Positions 35,083 through 44,193 of a DNA stretch of 64,000 nt are shown here, in pieces. The notes under the pieces are model-generated. The model was given only the letters and a program-made list of their open reading frames with translations. It had not been told where the DNA came from and searched no databases. Position 1 is the first letter of the stretch. The number at the start of each line of letters is the position of its first letter. Source of the DNA: a beta proteobacterium AAP99 (lineage in GTDB: Bacteria > Pseudomonadota > Gammaproteobacteria > Burkholderiales > Burkholderiaceae_C); contig LJIA01000009.1 in assembly GCA_001295775.1 (NCBI GenBank), positions 42,216 through 106,215 on the forward strand. The letters run 5' to 3'. The translations under genes were made by a program, and so were the position numbers.

Positions 35083-36078
35083 CTACTTCACGCCCAGGTA
35101 ATCCAGCACCATGGCCGGCAGCCAGTCCAGCCTGCCGGGCACGCCGCCCGTGGCAAAACCCACGTGGCCGCCGTGCCTGGGGTAGTGCAGGGTCACGGCG
35201 GGAGAGACTTCATTGGGCTTGGGCAGGCTGGCGGCGGGGACGAAGGGGTCATTCAGCGGGTTCACCAGCAAGAGCGGTTTTGTGGCGCCGCGCAGATGCG
35301 GCTTGGCGCTGGCGCGGGCCCAGTAGTCCTCGGTGTTGCGGTAGCCGTGCACGGGTGCGGTGAAGAGGTTGTCGAAGTCGTAGAGGTCGCGCGCCACTTG
35401 CATCTTGGCGGCATCAAACAAGCCGGGAAAGCGCGCCAGCTTCTCCATGGCTTTGCGCTTCATCGTGCGCAGAAACATGCGCGTGTAGACCATGGAGAAG
35501 CCCTGGCTGATGGCGGCGCCACCGGCGGCCAGATCCAGCGGCGCGCAGGCGGCCACGGCGGCGCTGAACAGACACGCATTGCCGCGCAGGGCCACATAGT
35601 TGGCCAGCGCGCTGCCGCCCAGGCTGATGCCGCAGGCATAGAGGCTCGCCACCGGGTAGCTGGCGTGCAGGCGCTGCGCCACGCGCTCGATCTCGTCGGC
35701 GTCGCCCGAGTGGTAGGCCCGCGCCAGGCGGTTGGGCTCGCCGCTGCAGCCGCGAAAGTGCACGATCACCACGCGCAGGCCAGCACGGGTGGCGGCGTGC
35801 GCAATCGCGCGGGCATAGTGGCTTTTGGACGAGCCCTCCAGCCCGTGAAAGATCACCAGCACCGGCGCCCAGGCCTCGCGCGGCTCGGGCTGCACCCAGT
35901 CGGCATCCACAAAGTCGCCATCGTTCCACTCCCAGCGTTCGCGCCGCAGAGCCAGGGTGGGTGCGGGCGAAAACAGCGCCGGCCAGATGGTCTGCGCATG
36001 CCCGCCCGGCAGCCACCAGGGCGCAGCGGGGTCGCTCAGGCGCAGGGGGCGGTTCAGGGGTTGGGTGCGGTGGGGCAT
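35083..36078 (-). CDS. YheT-family alpha/beta-hydrolase
   Basis: A 331-residue alpha/beta-hydrolase of the YheT (AB hydrolase 4) type. PWWLPGGHAQTIWPALF near residue 20 is the family hallmark. IFHGLEGSSKSHY gives the oxyanion region, YACGISLGGSALANY the nucleophile Ser, and PRHGGHVGF the catalytic His. The family has esterase-like activity of uncertain substrate and acts in the cytoplasm. It is followed closely by the 175-residue gene. REP-like copy F lies just upstream of its start. Confidence 0.93.
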   Translation of the reverse strand: MPHRTQPLNRPLRLSDPAAPWWLPGGHAQTIWPALFSPAPTLALRRERWEWNDGDFVDADWVQPEPREAWAPVLVIFHGLEGSSKSHYARAIAHAATRAGLRVVIVHFRGCSGEPNRLARAYHSGDADEIERVAQRLHASYPVASLYACGISLGGSALANYVALRGNACLFSAAVAACAPLDLAAGGAAISQGFSMVYTRMFLRTMKRKAMEKLARFPGLFDAAKMQVARDLYDFDNLFTAPVHGYRNTEDYWARASAKPHLRGATKPLLLVNPLNDPFVPAASLPKPNEVSPAVTLHYPRHGGHVGFATGGVPGRLDWLPAMVLDYLGVK

Positions 36079-36103
36079 GCGGGAATCAAGAATGGCTCTG
36101 GGG

Positions 36104-36158
36104 GCTGATCTTCAGGGCAAAGTGGCTGGAAAGGCGCATGGGACAAGCGGGAAGCAGC
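36104..36158 (+). repeat. REP-like interspersed repeat, copy F
   Basis: GATCTTCAGGGCAAAGTGG then CTGGAAAGGCGCATGGGACA and AGCGGGAAGC. It lies in the 206-bp gap between the YheT-type gene and the next minus-strand gene; nothing else is recognised in that gap. Confidence 0.75.
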
Positions 36159-36284
36159 TTTCAAGCCACCCGTAGTCACAGCCGAACAACGCCAGTGACA
36201 CCCTACAGGGCTGATTGGCCGCCATGACAGAAGGCGTAGCGCCGTGGCTCACCGCTCAGTCGGTGCAATGACGCTGCATCGTGC

Positions 36285-36731
36285 TCAATGCAGCGCCCGG
36301 CTCGCCGGCCGCTGCTGCACATCCTCATCCACATCCTCGCCCGCCGGGCTGGCGTGGTGGGCGACGAGCTTCCAGCCGGTGGGGGTCTTGAAGAAGACGT
36401 TGGTGGCGGCGACGTTCACGCGCTGGATCTCGCCGCGGACCTGCACTTCCACCTGCTCGATGACGTGGTGCACGGCGCTGGACAGATTGGCCATCACGGT
36501 GCGGCTGACCACATGAATGCTCAGGCTGCCGTTGCCCAGCACTTCCTGCCAGGCGGCGCGCACGGCCTCGAAGCCCACCAGGCGCGGGCCGCCGGGGTGG
36601 ATGCAGACGATCTCCTCGTCGTCGGCCCACAGGGCCATGAGGGCGTCCACGTCGCTGCGCTCGAGCGCTTCGTAGAAGGCGTTTTCAACGTCCAGGGCGG
36701 TGGTGAAGAGGTTGCCGGGCGGGCGACTCAT
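36285..36731 (-). CDS. SnoaL/NTF2-like protein
   Basis: About 148 residues from ATG 36731. The fold pattern of the nuclear-transport-factor-2 superfamily (DUF4440/SnoaL-3 type) is seen: AFYEALERSDVDALMALWADDEEIVCIHPGGPRLVG, shortened here to the marks ALERSDVDALM and CIHPGG, then an alternating strand region ending GWKLVAHHASPA. Such proteins are small ligand-binding or enzymatic domains; no substrate can be named. It begins 17 bp after the stop of purU on the same strand, so they are likely co-transcribed. The C-terminal tail is acidic. Confidence 0.85.
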   Translation of the reverse strand: MSRPPGNLFTTALDVENAFYEALERSDVDALMALWADDEEIVCIHPGGPRLVGFEAVRAAWQEVLGNGSLSIHVVSRTVMANLSSAVHHVIEQVEVQVRGEIQRVNVAATNVFFKTPTGWKLVAHHASPAGEDVDEDVQQRPASRALH

Positions 36732-36748
36732 GATGGTCGAGTGTCCTG

Positions 36749-37699
36749 TCAGCGGAAGATGATGGTGCGCTGCCCGTTGAGCAGCACGCGGTGTTCGGTA
36801 TGCCAGCGCACGGCGCGGGCCAGCACGCGGCATTCGACGTCCCGGCCGATGGCGGCGAGGTCCTCGGGCGAGAGGCTGTGGTCCACGCGCTCCACATCCT
36901 GCTCGATGATCGGGCCTTCGTCCAAATCGCCCGTGACGTAGTGGGCAGTGGCCCCGATCATCTTCACGCCGCGCGCATGGGCCTGGGCATAGGGCCGCGC
37001 ACCCTTGAAGCTGGGCAGAAAGCTGTGGTGGATGTTGATGGCGCGGCCGGAAAGCGTGGCGCAGAACTCGGGCGACAGAATCTGCATGTAGCGCGCCAGC
37101 ACCACCAGCTCCACGCGGTGCTCGGCCGCAAGCAGCCCGATGCGCTGCTCCTGGGCGCGCTTGGCTTCGGCAGTCGCGCCGGCGGCCAAAGCTAAGTGAT
37201 GAAAAGGCAGGCCATAGCTGGCGGCCAGATCCGCAAAGTCCGGGTGGTTGGAGACGATCGCGCTCACCTCCACGCCCTGCGGGCCGCCCAGGTTGCCCGT
37301 CTTCCAGCGAAACAGCAGATCGTTCAGGCAGTGGCCCTGCTTGCTCACCAGCAGCAGCACGCGCGTGGGCGCGGCCAGGCTGTGAAAGGTGGCCTGCATG
37401 CGGAACTGGTCGCGCACGCTTCTGAACAGCGTGTCCAGGGTCTGGATGCTGGCCAGGTGCTCGGGCGCCTCGAAGTGCACGCGCATGAAGAACAGGCCGG
37501 TGCCGTCTTCGCTCTGCACATCGCCAAACTGCTGGGAATCAATGATGTTGCAGCCCGCCTGGAACAGCAGGCCCGAGACGGCATACACAATGCCCTTGGC
37601 GTCCGGGCAGCTCAGGGTGAGCACAAACTCACGCTGCGGGCGGCGCCCGGACAGGGCGGCGCTTGCGTCTGGGGCGGCGGTGGGGGCGCGGTCGTTCAT
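36749..37699 (-). CDS. purU: Formyltetrahydrofolate deformylase
   Basis: A 316-residue enzyme that hydrolyses 10-formyl-THF to THF and formate, balancing one-carbon units. An N-terminal ACT domain (about 22-100; VLTLSCPDAKGIVYAVSGLLF) precedes a formyltransferase-like domain with the catalytic Asn-His-Asp set: INIHHSFLPSFKGARPY and GATAHYVTGDLDEGPII. I placed the start at ATG 37699 (MNDRAPTAAP); the extension to 37762 has no homology. The enzyme is complete. Confidence 0.97.
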   Translation of the reverse strand: MNDRAPTAAPDASAALSGRRPQREFVLTLSCPDAKGIVYAVSGLLFQAGCNIIDSQQFGDVQSEDGTGLFFMRVHFEAPEHLASIQTLDTLFRSVRDQFRMQATFHSLAAPTRVLLLVSKQGHCLNDLLFRWKTGNLGGPQGVEVSAIVSNHPDFADLAASYGLPFHHLALAAGATAEAKRAQEQRIGLLAAEHRVELVVLARYMQILSPEFCATLSGRAINIHHSFLPSFKGARPYAQAHARGVKMIGATAHYVTGDLDEGPIIEQDVERVDHSLSPEDLAAIGRDVECRVLARAVRWHTEHRVLLNGQRTIIFR

Positions 37700-37840
37700 C
37701 GTGGATGGATTGTATGTAGGACAACGCAGCTCACCCGACGCGCGGCATCGGTTGCGCTGCATCCAATCCGGCCCGGCCTGCGTAGAGGGCAGGGTGGCAG
37801 TGCGCTGCCGTTCATCCCTTCCCGTTCATAGAATCGATTC

Positions 37841-38485
37841 ATGCCTGCATCCCCCAGCCCCCAGCCGGCCACGGACTGGACCCAGAAGAGCCACGAACTG
37901 GCCGATCTGCTCGCCCGTACAGCCTTGAGTGACCGCAAGGCCTTTGCCCGCCTGTATGAACTCACCAGCAGCCCGCTGCTGGGCGTGATCCTGCGCATCG
38001 TGCGCGAGCGCGACGCCGCCGAGGACGTGCTGCAGGAGGTGTATGTGAACGTCTGGCGCGCCGCGCAGAGCTTCAACGCCAGCCTGGCCCAGCCCATGAC
38101 CTGGCTGGCCAGCATCGCCCGCAACCGCGCCATCGACAGCCTGCGCCGGCGCGACGCCGAGCCACAGACCGTGAGCCGCTATGCCGACGATGACGACGAA
38201 GGCGGTGGTGACATGCTGGCCGGCCTGGCGAGCGACGCGCCCGGCCCCATGGAGCTGTTTGAACAGGCGGCGAATGCGCGGGCATTGAAGCGCTGCGTGA
38301 CGGGGCTGACGCGCGAGCAGCAGCAGAGCGTGGCCCTGGCCTTCTACGAGGGCCTGAGCCATGCCGAGGTGGCCGAGCAGCTGCGCCAGCCCCTGGGCAC
38401 GGTCAAGAGCTGGGTGCGCCGCGGCCTGCTGGCCCTGAAAGCCTGCCTGGAGCGGGCGGCGCAAACAGAGAAGGCGGTGAGCTGA
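37841..38485 (+). CDS. ECF-type sigma-70 family factor
   Basis: A 214-residue sigma factor with regions 2 and 4 only. Region 2 is RDAAEDVLQEVYVNVWRAA and TWLASIARNRAIDSLRRRD; region 4 is LAFYEGLSHAEVAEQLRQPL then GTVKSWVRRGL. The linker between them is acidic (DDDDEGGGD). It directs RNA polymerase to a specific regulon, likely one for envelope or oxidative stress. Its stop overlaps the start of the anti-sigma gene (TGATG), the standard arrangement. The sigma-K type of the neighbouring anti-sigma suggests the same class for this factor. Confidence 0.95.
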   Translation: MPASPSPQPATDWTQKSHELADLLARTALSDRKAFARLYELTSSPLLGVILRIVRERDAAEDVLQEVYVNVWRAAQSFNASLAQPMTWLASIARNRAIDSLRRRDAEPQTVSRYADDDDEGGGDMLAGLASDAPGPMELFEQAANARALKRCVTGLTREQQQSVALAFYEGLSHAEVAEQLRQPLGTVKSWVRRGLLALKACLERAAQTEKAVS

Positions 38486-39183
38486 TGGACTACAGCCGCC
38501 CCCCACTCGCCGACCGCCTCGCCTCTGAATACGTGCTGGGCACCCTGCGCGGTGGCGCCCGCCGCCGCTTTGAAGCCCTGCTGCCCGCCCACCCGCAGCT
38601 GCAGGATGCCGTGGCCCGCTGGCAGCGCCGCCTGGTGCCACTCGCGGCCACAGTGACGCCGGTGCAGCCGTCGCCGCGCGTGTGGCAGCGCATTGAGCAT
38701 CAGCTCTTTGGTGCGGTATCCGCAGCGGCTGAGGCGCCGCTGCGCTGGTGGCAGCGCCTGGGCCTCTGGCAGGGTGCCACGGGCCTGGCCGGCGCCGCGG
38801 CCATCGCCCTGGCCGTGCTGATCGCCCAGCCACAACCCGCCCAGCCGCCGATTGTGGTGGTGCTGGGCACCAACCCCGAGGCGGCGAGCGTCATGCAGGC
38901 CAGCTTCGTGGCCAGCGTGAGCGCAGACGGCAAGGCCCTGGTGCTGCGGCCGGTGGGCGGCGTGAGCGTGGACGCCACCCGCGCGCTCGAACTCTGGGCC
39001 GTGCCCGCGCAGGGCGCACCGCGCTCGCTGGGCCTGGTGGCCGCGCAGGGCGCCACCACTGTGGTGCGCGCCGAGCTGCTGCGCAACACCGCGGCCTTTG
39101 CCGTGAGCCTGGAGCCGGCTGGTGGGTCCAAGACCGGTGCGCCCACTGGGCCGATCCTGTCGCTGGGCAAGCTGGAGATTTAG
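38485..39183 (+). CDS. Anti-sigma factor, RskA/anti-sigma-K family
   Basis: A 232-residue single-pass membrane protein. The cytoplasmic part (1-95) has ASEYVLGTLRGGARRRFEAL, the sigma-binding zinc-free anti-sigma start. One helix lies near 98-116 (GLAGAAAIALAVLIAQ). The periplasmic part contains ALELWAVPAQGAPRSLGLV, a mark of the RskA (PF10099) domain. It should hold the upstream sigma factor inactive until released by a signal. Translation is coupled to the sigma gene by a one-base overlap. Confidence 0.95.
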   Translation: MDYSRPPLADRLASEYVLGTLRGGARRRFEALLPAHPQLQDAVARWQRRLVPLAATVTPVQPSPRVWQRIEHQLFGAVSAAAEAPLRWWQRLGLWQGATGLAGAAAIALAVLIAQPQPAQPPIVVVLGTNPEAASVMQASFVASVSADGKALVLRPVGGVSVDATRALELWAVPAQGAPRSLGLVAAQGATTVVRAELLRNTAAFAVSLEPAGGSKTGAPTGPILSLGKLEI

Positions 39184-39303
39184 TTGCTGGATGCGGCTCG
39201 CGGCGACGCGCTGCATCCAAACCGCTGCGCCGTGCGTAAGGGTCTTTCGTGAGGCGGCAGGCTGGGGCCTGCCGCTCATTCAACCGATCACGAGAGGCCC
39301 ACC

Positions 39304-39873
39304 ATGACCACCAAGCTCCACACTCGCCCTTCCGCCCGCACCCTGCTTGCGCTGGCCGCCGCCCCCGTGTTGCTGGCCGCCTGCGCCAGCACGCCCATGA
39401 TGGCCGACCCGCGCGTGGACAACGCCACCCTGCCCGAGGCCGTGCGCGTGCCGGCGGGTGAGATGCAGAAGCTCTGGACCCGCGGCGCCGGCGAGATCAC
39501 GTACGAGTGTCGAGAGAATGCCCAGATGCCCGGCCAGTTCGCCTGGGCCTTCGTGATGCCCAAGGCCGATCTGACGGACGCCAACGGCAAGCGCATCGGC
39601 ACCTACTACGGTGGCCCCACCTGGGAGCACATGGACGGCTCCAAGCTCACCGGCAAGCAGGTCGCCGTGGCGCCGGCTCAGCCCGGCAACATCCCCCTGC
39701 AACTGGTGCGGGCTGAACCCGCGATGGGTACCGGCAAGCTGCAAGGCGTGAACTTCATCCAGCGCCTGAACACCAGTGGTGGTGTGGCCCCCGCAGCGCC
39801 CTGCGTCGCCGCCAACCGGGGCGAGAAGCGCCAGGTGGCCTATGCGGCGGACTATGTGATGTATGGGCGGTGA
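39304..39873 (+). CDS. DUF3455 lipoprotein
   Basis: A 189-residue protein. The signal peptide ends LLAAC, a lipobox, so it is probably a lipid-anchored envelope protein. The DUF3455 domain is recognisable: LPEAVRVPAGEMQKLWTRGAGE (split here into LPEAVRVPAG and GAGEITYEC), then YYGGPTWEHMDGSKLTGK, and CVAANRGEKRQVAYAADYVMYG at the end. The function of the domain is unknown. It follows the sigma/anti-sigma pair by 120 bp on the same strand and could be a regulon member; a linked DUF3455 gene next to such a pair is common in Proteobacteria, from memory. Confidence 0.88.
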   Translation: MTTKLHTRPSARTLLALAAAPVLLAACASTPMMADPRVDNATLPEAVRVPAGEMQKLWTRGAGEITYECRENAQMPGQFAWAFVMPKADLTDANGKRIGTYYGGPTWEHMDGSKLTGKQVAVAPAQPGNIPLQLVRAEPAMGTGKLQGVNFIQRLNTSGGVAPAAPCVAANRGEKRQVAYAADYVMYGR

Positions 39874-39941
39874 GTCGGAAGCAGCCAGATCGGTGTCAAA
39901 CTCGCGGGTGAGCGCAGCCCGGTCGGCCGTGCTTATCCGCG

Positions 39942-40469
39942 ATGACACTAGAAGACTTGATTGCCGAGATTCAGCGGTGCTTTTCAAGCACGGCATCCGT
40001 ACCGCCGATGACGGTCCGCCAAGCCCATCTCGCGGATCAGTCGCTCTTTCGGGAGATATCCGACGAGGAGTGGCAAGCCGCTCGAGGCGAAGTCCACGTC
40101 CGATGGCTTGATGTTTCGGATGCTGAACTCTGCGCAGGACTCAGTGCGCTAGATCATTTCGACGCTTCGTCTCTGCACTTCTACCTGCCAGCCTACCTGC
40201 GCTTCTCGGTGCGGCACGTGGGAGCGGATCTGCTGTCTGCCGAGGGCGAGCTACTGGGAAGCATTGTTCACACGTTGACCCACAAGTCAGCCTACAACCT
40301 TGCTCGATTGAGCGGTCTGGCGGATGAGCAGAAGCACTGTGTCGTGAGCGTCCTGCGATGGATCGCGGCGCATAGTCAGGTGTATGCGTCGGATGCGCAG
40401 AAGGGCCTTGACCGGTTGTGGCTCAACCCTGAAGGCTGGGCGTCAGTGGAACTACAGATTCCCACCTAG
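39942..40469 (+). CDS. Uncharacterised protein, DUF6714-like
   Basis: A 175-residue soluble protein. Recognisable stretches are SLFREISDEEWQAA, ALDHFDASSLHFYLPAYLRF (aromatic-rich, with a Phe-Tyr-Leu-Pro-Ala-Tyr pattern typical of the family), and RLSGLADEQKHCVVSVLRWI. I associate this with DUF6714, without certainty. No catalytic motif is seen. It stands alone between the lipoprotein gene and the converging zinc-finger gene, and its codon use looks a little less GC-rich than its neighbours. Confidence 0.7.
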   Translation: MTLEDLIAEIQRCFSSTASVPPMTVRQAHLADQSLFREISDEEWQAARGEVHVRWLDVSDAELCAGLSALDHFDASSLHFYLPAYLRFSVRHVGADLLSAEGELLGSIVHTLTHKSAYNLARLSGLADEQKHCVVSVLRWIAAHSQVYASDAQKGLDRLWLNPEGWASVELQIPT

Positions 40470-40488
40470 CCACGCTGGGTGACCAGCC

Positions 40489-40695
40489 TCAATGCCCGTG
40501 CACCTTCTCCCCCGCCTTCAGCACGTACTCCGTGCCGCAGTAGGGGCACTTGGCGCTGCCGGTGGTGGCGACGTCCAGAAACACGCGCGGGTGGTTGCTC
40601 CACAGCGGCATCTTGGGGTTGGGGCAGAAGACCACGCCGGGGCCCTGCAGGTCGGCGGCGGTGAGTTCGATGGGGGTCTGGGTGTTGGTGCTCAT
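40489..40695 (-). CDS. Small zf-CHCC zinc-finger protein
   Basis: A 68-residue protein from ATG 40695. The metal-binding set is FCPNP, NHPRVFLD and CPYCGTEY, which matches the zf-CHCC domain (Cys-His-Cys-Cys) also found in a mitochondrial complex I subunit. Its role in bacteria is not established. The start lies 21 bp after the stop of ilvE on the same strand, so they form an operon, an arrangement common in betaproteobacteria from memory. Confidence 0.92.
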   Translation of the reverse strand: MSTNTQTPIELTAADLQGPGVVFCPNPKMPLWSNHPRVFLDVATTGSAKCPYCGTEYVLKAGEKVHGH

Positions 40696-40715
40696 GATGC
40701 GTGCAGCGTGAGGGC

Positions 40716-41642
40716 TCAAACCTTGGCCAGCCAGCTGGCGTACTTGGGGTTACGGCCGTTGACGATGTCGAAGAAGGCGGTCTGGATCTTTTCGGTGATC
40801 GGGCCGCGGCTGCCCTGGCCGATCTGGACGCGGTCCAGCTCGCGGATGGGCGTCACTTCCGCGGCGGTGCCGGTGAAGAAGGCTTCGTCGCAGATGTAGA
40901 CCTCATCACGCGTGATGCGCTTTTCGATCAGCGGGATGCCGAGGTCCTGGCAGATGGCGAAGATGGTGTTGCGGGTGATGCCGTTGAGTGCCCCGGCCGA
41001 CAGGTCTGGCGTGTAGACCTTGCCGCCCTTGATGACGAACAGGTTCTCGCCCGCGCCTTCGCTCACGAAGCCGGAGGGGTCCAGCAACAGGGCTTCGTCG
41101 TAGCCGTCTTCGGTGGCTTCCATGTTGGCCAGGATGCTGTTGGTGTAGTTGCTCACCGCCTTGGCCTGCGTCATGGTGATGTTGACGTGGTGGCGCGTGT
41201 AGCTGCTGGTCTTCACCCGGATGCCGCGCTTCAGGCCCTCTTCACCCAGGTACGCGCCCCAGGCCCAGGCGGCCACCATGATGTGCACCTTGTTGCCCTT
41301 GGGGCTGACGCCCAGCTTCTCGCTGCCGATCCAGATCAGGGGGCGGATGTAGCAGGAGGGCAGGTTGTTGGCGCGCACCACGTCCTTCTGCGCCTGCATG
41401 ACTTCTTCCACCGTGAAGGGGATCTTCATGCGCAGGATCTTGCCGCTGTTGAACAGGCGCTCGGTGTGCTCCTGCAGGCGGAAGATGGCGGCGGCGCCGT
41501 CCGGCTGCTGGTAGGCGCGCACGCCTTCAAAGGCGCCGCAGCCGTAGTGCAGGGTGTGCGTGAGCACGTGGATCTTGGCGTCGCGCCATTCCACCATCTG
41601 CCCGTCCATCCAGATCTTGCCGTCGCGGTCGGCCATTGACAT
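40716..41642 (-). CDS. ilvE: Branched-chain amino-acid aminotransferase
   Basis: A 308-residue class IV PLP enzyme that makes or degrades Leu, Ile and Val. It begins MADRDGKIWMDGQMVEWRDA, has the catalytic Lys in QAKAVSNYTNSILA, and keeps SEGAGENLFVIKGG and DEAFFTGTAAEVTPIREL. The start ATG 41642 follows GGGAG; a second ATG two codons later is also possible. The longer frame back to 41741 has no homology. Confidence 0.97.
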   Translation of the reverse strand: MSMADRDGKIWMDGQMVEWRDAKIHVLTHTLHYGCGAFEGVRAYQQPDGAAAIFRLQEHTERLFNSGKILRMKIPFTVEEVMQAQKDVVRANNLPSCYIRPLIWIGSEKLGVSPKGNKVHIMVAAWAWGAYLGEEGLKRGIRVKTSSYTRHHVNITMTQAKAVSNYTNSILANMEATEDGYDEALLLDPSGFVSEGAGENLFVIKGGKVYTPDLSAGALNGITRNTIFAICQDLGIPLIEKRITRDEVYICDEAFFTGTAAEVTPIRELDRVQIGQGSRGPITEKIQTAFFDIVNGRNPKYASWLAKV

Positions 41643-41755
41643 GGTTCTGCTCCCAATCAGCGTGTTTCGGTCTGCGCACGGCGTGTTGTGCGCGGCTGAT
41701 GCGAGTTTATTGCGCGGCGGCCGCGCGCCGCGCGGCTCCATGTCCGGCGCAGCGT

Positions 41756-43111
41756 CTAGCGCTTGGCCCGTGCCTTCATCAGATACTCGGCGACGGCCTG
41801 GTAGGCCGGCAGCGAGGTCGCGTCATTGGCACTGTTGCCCGCCACCGGATGCGAGGCGAATCGGACGATGACCATGCGCGCTGTCGGATCGATATAGATG
41901 GTCTGGCCGTGCACGCCGCGCGCTGCAAACGCGCCGTGGCGATTGTGGAAGACCCACCACATGCCCCGGTAGCTGCCGCCGGGCAACGCGCGGTAGCCCG
42001 CCTTGGCGAAGGCCTGCTTGTCGCCACCGGCCTTGATGCTGCGGATCGCCTGTGCCGGAAACAGCCGCGAATTGCCCAGGCGGCCCTCATCCAGAACCAG
42101 CTGACCCAGGCGCCCGAGATCGCGCAAGCCGGCGCTCAGCCCGCCCCCGGCGAACGGCGTGCCGAGGGAATCGACGGTGTAGTACGCGTCCTGTTCCATG
42201 CCGAGCGGCCGCCAGAGCCGCTTCGATGCGAGGTCCGACACCGACATGCCGGACGTCCGGGCGATGATCCAGCCCAGCGCATCCGAGTTCACGGTCTTGT
42301 AGCCGAAGGCCTCGCCGTGGACGCCGGACTTGCGCACCGTCTGCAGGTATTGGAAGTAGCCCACCGGGCCGGTGTAGCCGGCCGGCTTGGGCAGCGGGCT
42401 GGCGGCCGCCGCGTATTGCCAGACGTCCGCCTTCGGGTCGGCATAGTCCTCGCTGTAGTCCAGCGCGGTCGTCATGTCCATGACCTGCCGCACGGTGGCA
42501 TCGCCAAACGCGCTGCTTGCAAGCTCCGGGATGATGCTCGAGACGCGAGCGGTGTCGTTGAGCTTGCCTTCCGCGACCAGAATCTCCGCCAGCAGGCCGG
42601 TGACCGACTTGGTCACCGACATCGCGCCATGCTTGCCATCCGCCGCCAGGCAGCCGGAGTAGTGCTCATAGACGATGCGGCCGCGGTGAATGATCAACAC
42701 GCCGTCGGTGTAGTTGGCGTCCAGCGACTCCCGCCATGTCATCGGGGTGGATTGGCCGGTCGGCACGAAGCGCACGCGATCGATGCCCGCGTCGCGCGCG
42801 TACTGCATGCCTCGCGGCGCACCCAGCCCGCGGCTCACCTGGCGCGTAGGCAGCAGCTCACGGAAGTGGCACACCGTCCAGCGCATCTTCGGAAACGAAA
42901 AGAAGTCCGAGTCCGGCTGACCGATGACGCGATCGGGCCGCGGCGGAAAGCCCTGCATCCAGCCAAGCTGGCGCGGGTCCGAATCGGCGGCCGACAGGGC
43001 TGCGGGCCGGCCGGCCGCAGGTGCATCCGCCGCATGCGCGCCAAGTGCAAACGTCAGGGACAGGGCAGCGGCAAGCCAGGCGCCGCGCATGCAAGTTGCT
43101 GTTGATGACAT
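41756..43111 (-). CDS. Serine hydrolase, class C beta-lactamase-like
   Basis: A 451-residue secreted protein. A signal peptide ends GAHAADA (about residue 29). The nucleophile motif is S165-V-T-K168 (SxxK), with a later YKTVNS (YxN-like) and HGQTIYID near the end as third motif. The pattern fits the beta-lactamase/6-aminohexanoate-dimer-hydrolase branch (DUF family PF00144), whose members are esterases, peptidases or amidases; drug resistance should not be assumed. The gene is well separated from ilvE (113 bp) and divergent from azlC. Confidence 0.9.
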   Translation of the reverse strand: MSSTATCMRGAWLAAALSLTFALGAHAADAPAAGRPAALSAADSDPRQLGWMQGFPPRPDRVIGQPDSDFFSFPKMRWTVCHFRELLPTRQVSRGLGAPRGMQYARDAGIDRVRFVPTGQSTPMTWRESLDANYTDGVLIIHRGRIVYEHYSGCLAADGKHGAMSVTKSVTGLLAEILVAEGKLNDTARVSSIIPELASSAFGDATVRQVMDMTTALDYSEDYADPKADVWQYAAAASPLPKPAGYTGPVGYFQYLQTVRKSGVHGEAFGYKTVNSDALGWIIARTSGMSVSDLASKRLWRPLGMEQDAYYTVDSLGTPFAGGGLSAGLRDLGRLGQLVLDEGRLGNSRLFPAQAIRSIKAGGDKQAFAKAGYRALPGGSYRGMWWVFHNRHGAFAARGVHGQTIYIDPTARMVIVRFASHPVAGNSANDATSLPAYQAVAEYLMKARAKR

Positions 43112-43419
43112 GGTCGGACGCTCCGAAGTAGCGGGTTTTCGGTGAGTTGGATCGTGTGCCGTCGCTGTGCCGGTGACCGGCGCACAGTCAGCGCCGCACG
43201 GTCAGCGCCAATCACGCGCTGCAGTGGCGTCATGCGCGTGCGAGCGTATTCGATGCCACGCCGTCATTGGTTGTAGATGTCGCAGGTCGTCGGCAGACAC
43301 CGGGGTGCGCCGGTGGAGTGCCAGCCCCGCCGGGACGCCCGGCAAGCCCGCACTTCTAAACTGGGCCTTCCTCCTCTGGTGCGCTGCCTACCGGGCCCGG
43401 CGCGCCGCTTCCCACCTCC
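43112..43419. other. Divergent intergenic region, serine hydrolase and azlC
   Basis: About 300 bp with no gene-like frame. It must hold both promoters; no specific operator or repeat was recognised. Confidence 0.5.
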
Positions 43420-44193
43420 ATGAGCCTCATCCCCCTGCCAGCCTGGGCGGCGCAGTATGTGCCCCCGCTGGACCGAGACGAATTTGCGATCGGCGCGCGG
43501 CAGATGCTGCCGGCCTCGATCGCCATTGCGTCCTGGGGGCTGGTCACGGGCGTGGCTATGGTCAAGAGCGGCCTGTCGCCAGCTATGGCCCTGTTCATGA
43601 CTTTCACGGTGTTTGCGGGCAGCGCGCAGCTGGCCACGCTGCCCCTGCTGGCCCTGGGCACGCCGCTGCCGATCGTGTGGGCCACGGCGCTGATCGTGAA
43701 CCTGCGCTTCGTGATCTTCTCGGCCGGGCTGCGTCCTTACTTTTCGGCGCTCACGCTCAAGCAGCGCCTGTTTGGCGGGTATCTCACGGGCGATCTGAAC
43801 TACGTGCTCTTCATGGGCCGCTTTGGCAACGCCGAAACCAAGGGCACGCCGCAGCAGTGGGGCTTCTGGGCGGGCGGCATTGCTACCAACTGGACCTGCT
43901 GGCAGGTGGCCAGCGTGGCGGGCATTGCGCTGGCCTCGGTGATTCCGCAGCAATGGGGGCTGGAGCTGGCCGCGGTGCTGGCCCTGGTGGCGGTGCTGAT
44001 TCCGCTGTCTGCCAACGCGCCGGCGGTGCTGGGCGTGCTGGTCACAGGCGCCCTGTCCATCATTCTTGCGGGCCTGCCGATGCGCCTGGGCCTGCTGGTG
44101 AGCGTGCTGGCTGGCGTGGCAGCGGCCGTGCTGATCGAGCCGGTGGCCTACGGGCTGACGGATCGCTTCAAGAAGCCGGAGGCGCCGAAGTGA
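43420..44193 (+). CDS. azlC: AzlC-family branched-chain amino-acid exporter subunit
   Basis: A 257-residue inner-membrane protein with about six or seven helices. AIASWGLVTGVAMVKSGLSP and MTFTVFAGSAQLATLPLL are typical AzlC blocks, as is NLRFVIFSAGLRPYF. With AzlD it exports branched-chain amino acids or analogues (e.g. azaleucine resistance in Bacillus). Its stop overlaps the azlD start. ilvE is close by, which fits branched-chain metabolism. Confidence 0.94.
   Translation: MSLIPLPAWAAQYVPPLDRDEFAIGARQMLPASIAIASWGLVTGVAMVKSGLSPAMALFMTFTVFAGSAQLATLPLLALGTPLPIVWATALIVNLRFVIFSAGLRPYFSALTLKQRLFGGYLTGDLNYVLFMGRFGNAETKGTPQQWGFWAGGIATNWTCWQVASVAGIALASVIPQQWGLELAAVLALVAVLIPLSANAPAVLGVLVTGALSIILAGLPMRLGLLVSVLAGVAAAVLIEPVAYGLTDRFKKPEAPK

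Noticed and set aside
41756..43111. Antibiotic-resistance beta-lactamase
   Set aside because: The SxxK fold is shared by many esterases and peptidases; overall pattern is nearer to 6-aminohexanoate-dimer hydrolase relatives, so resistance is not claimed.
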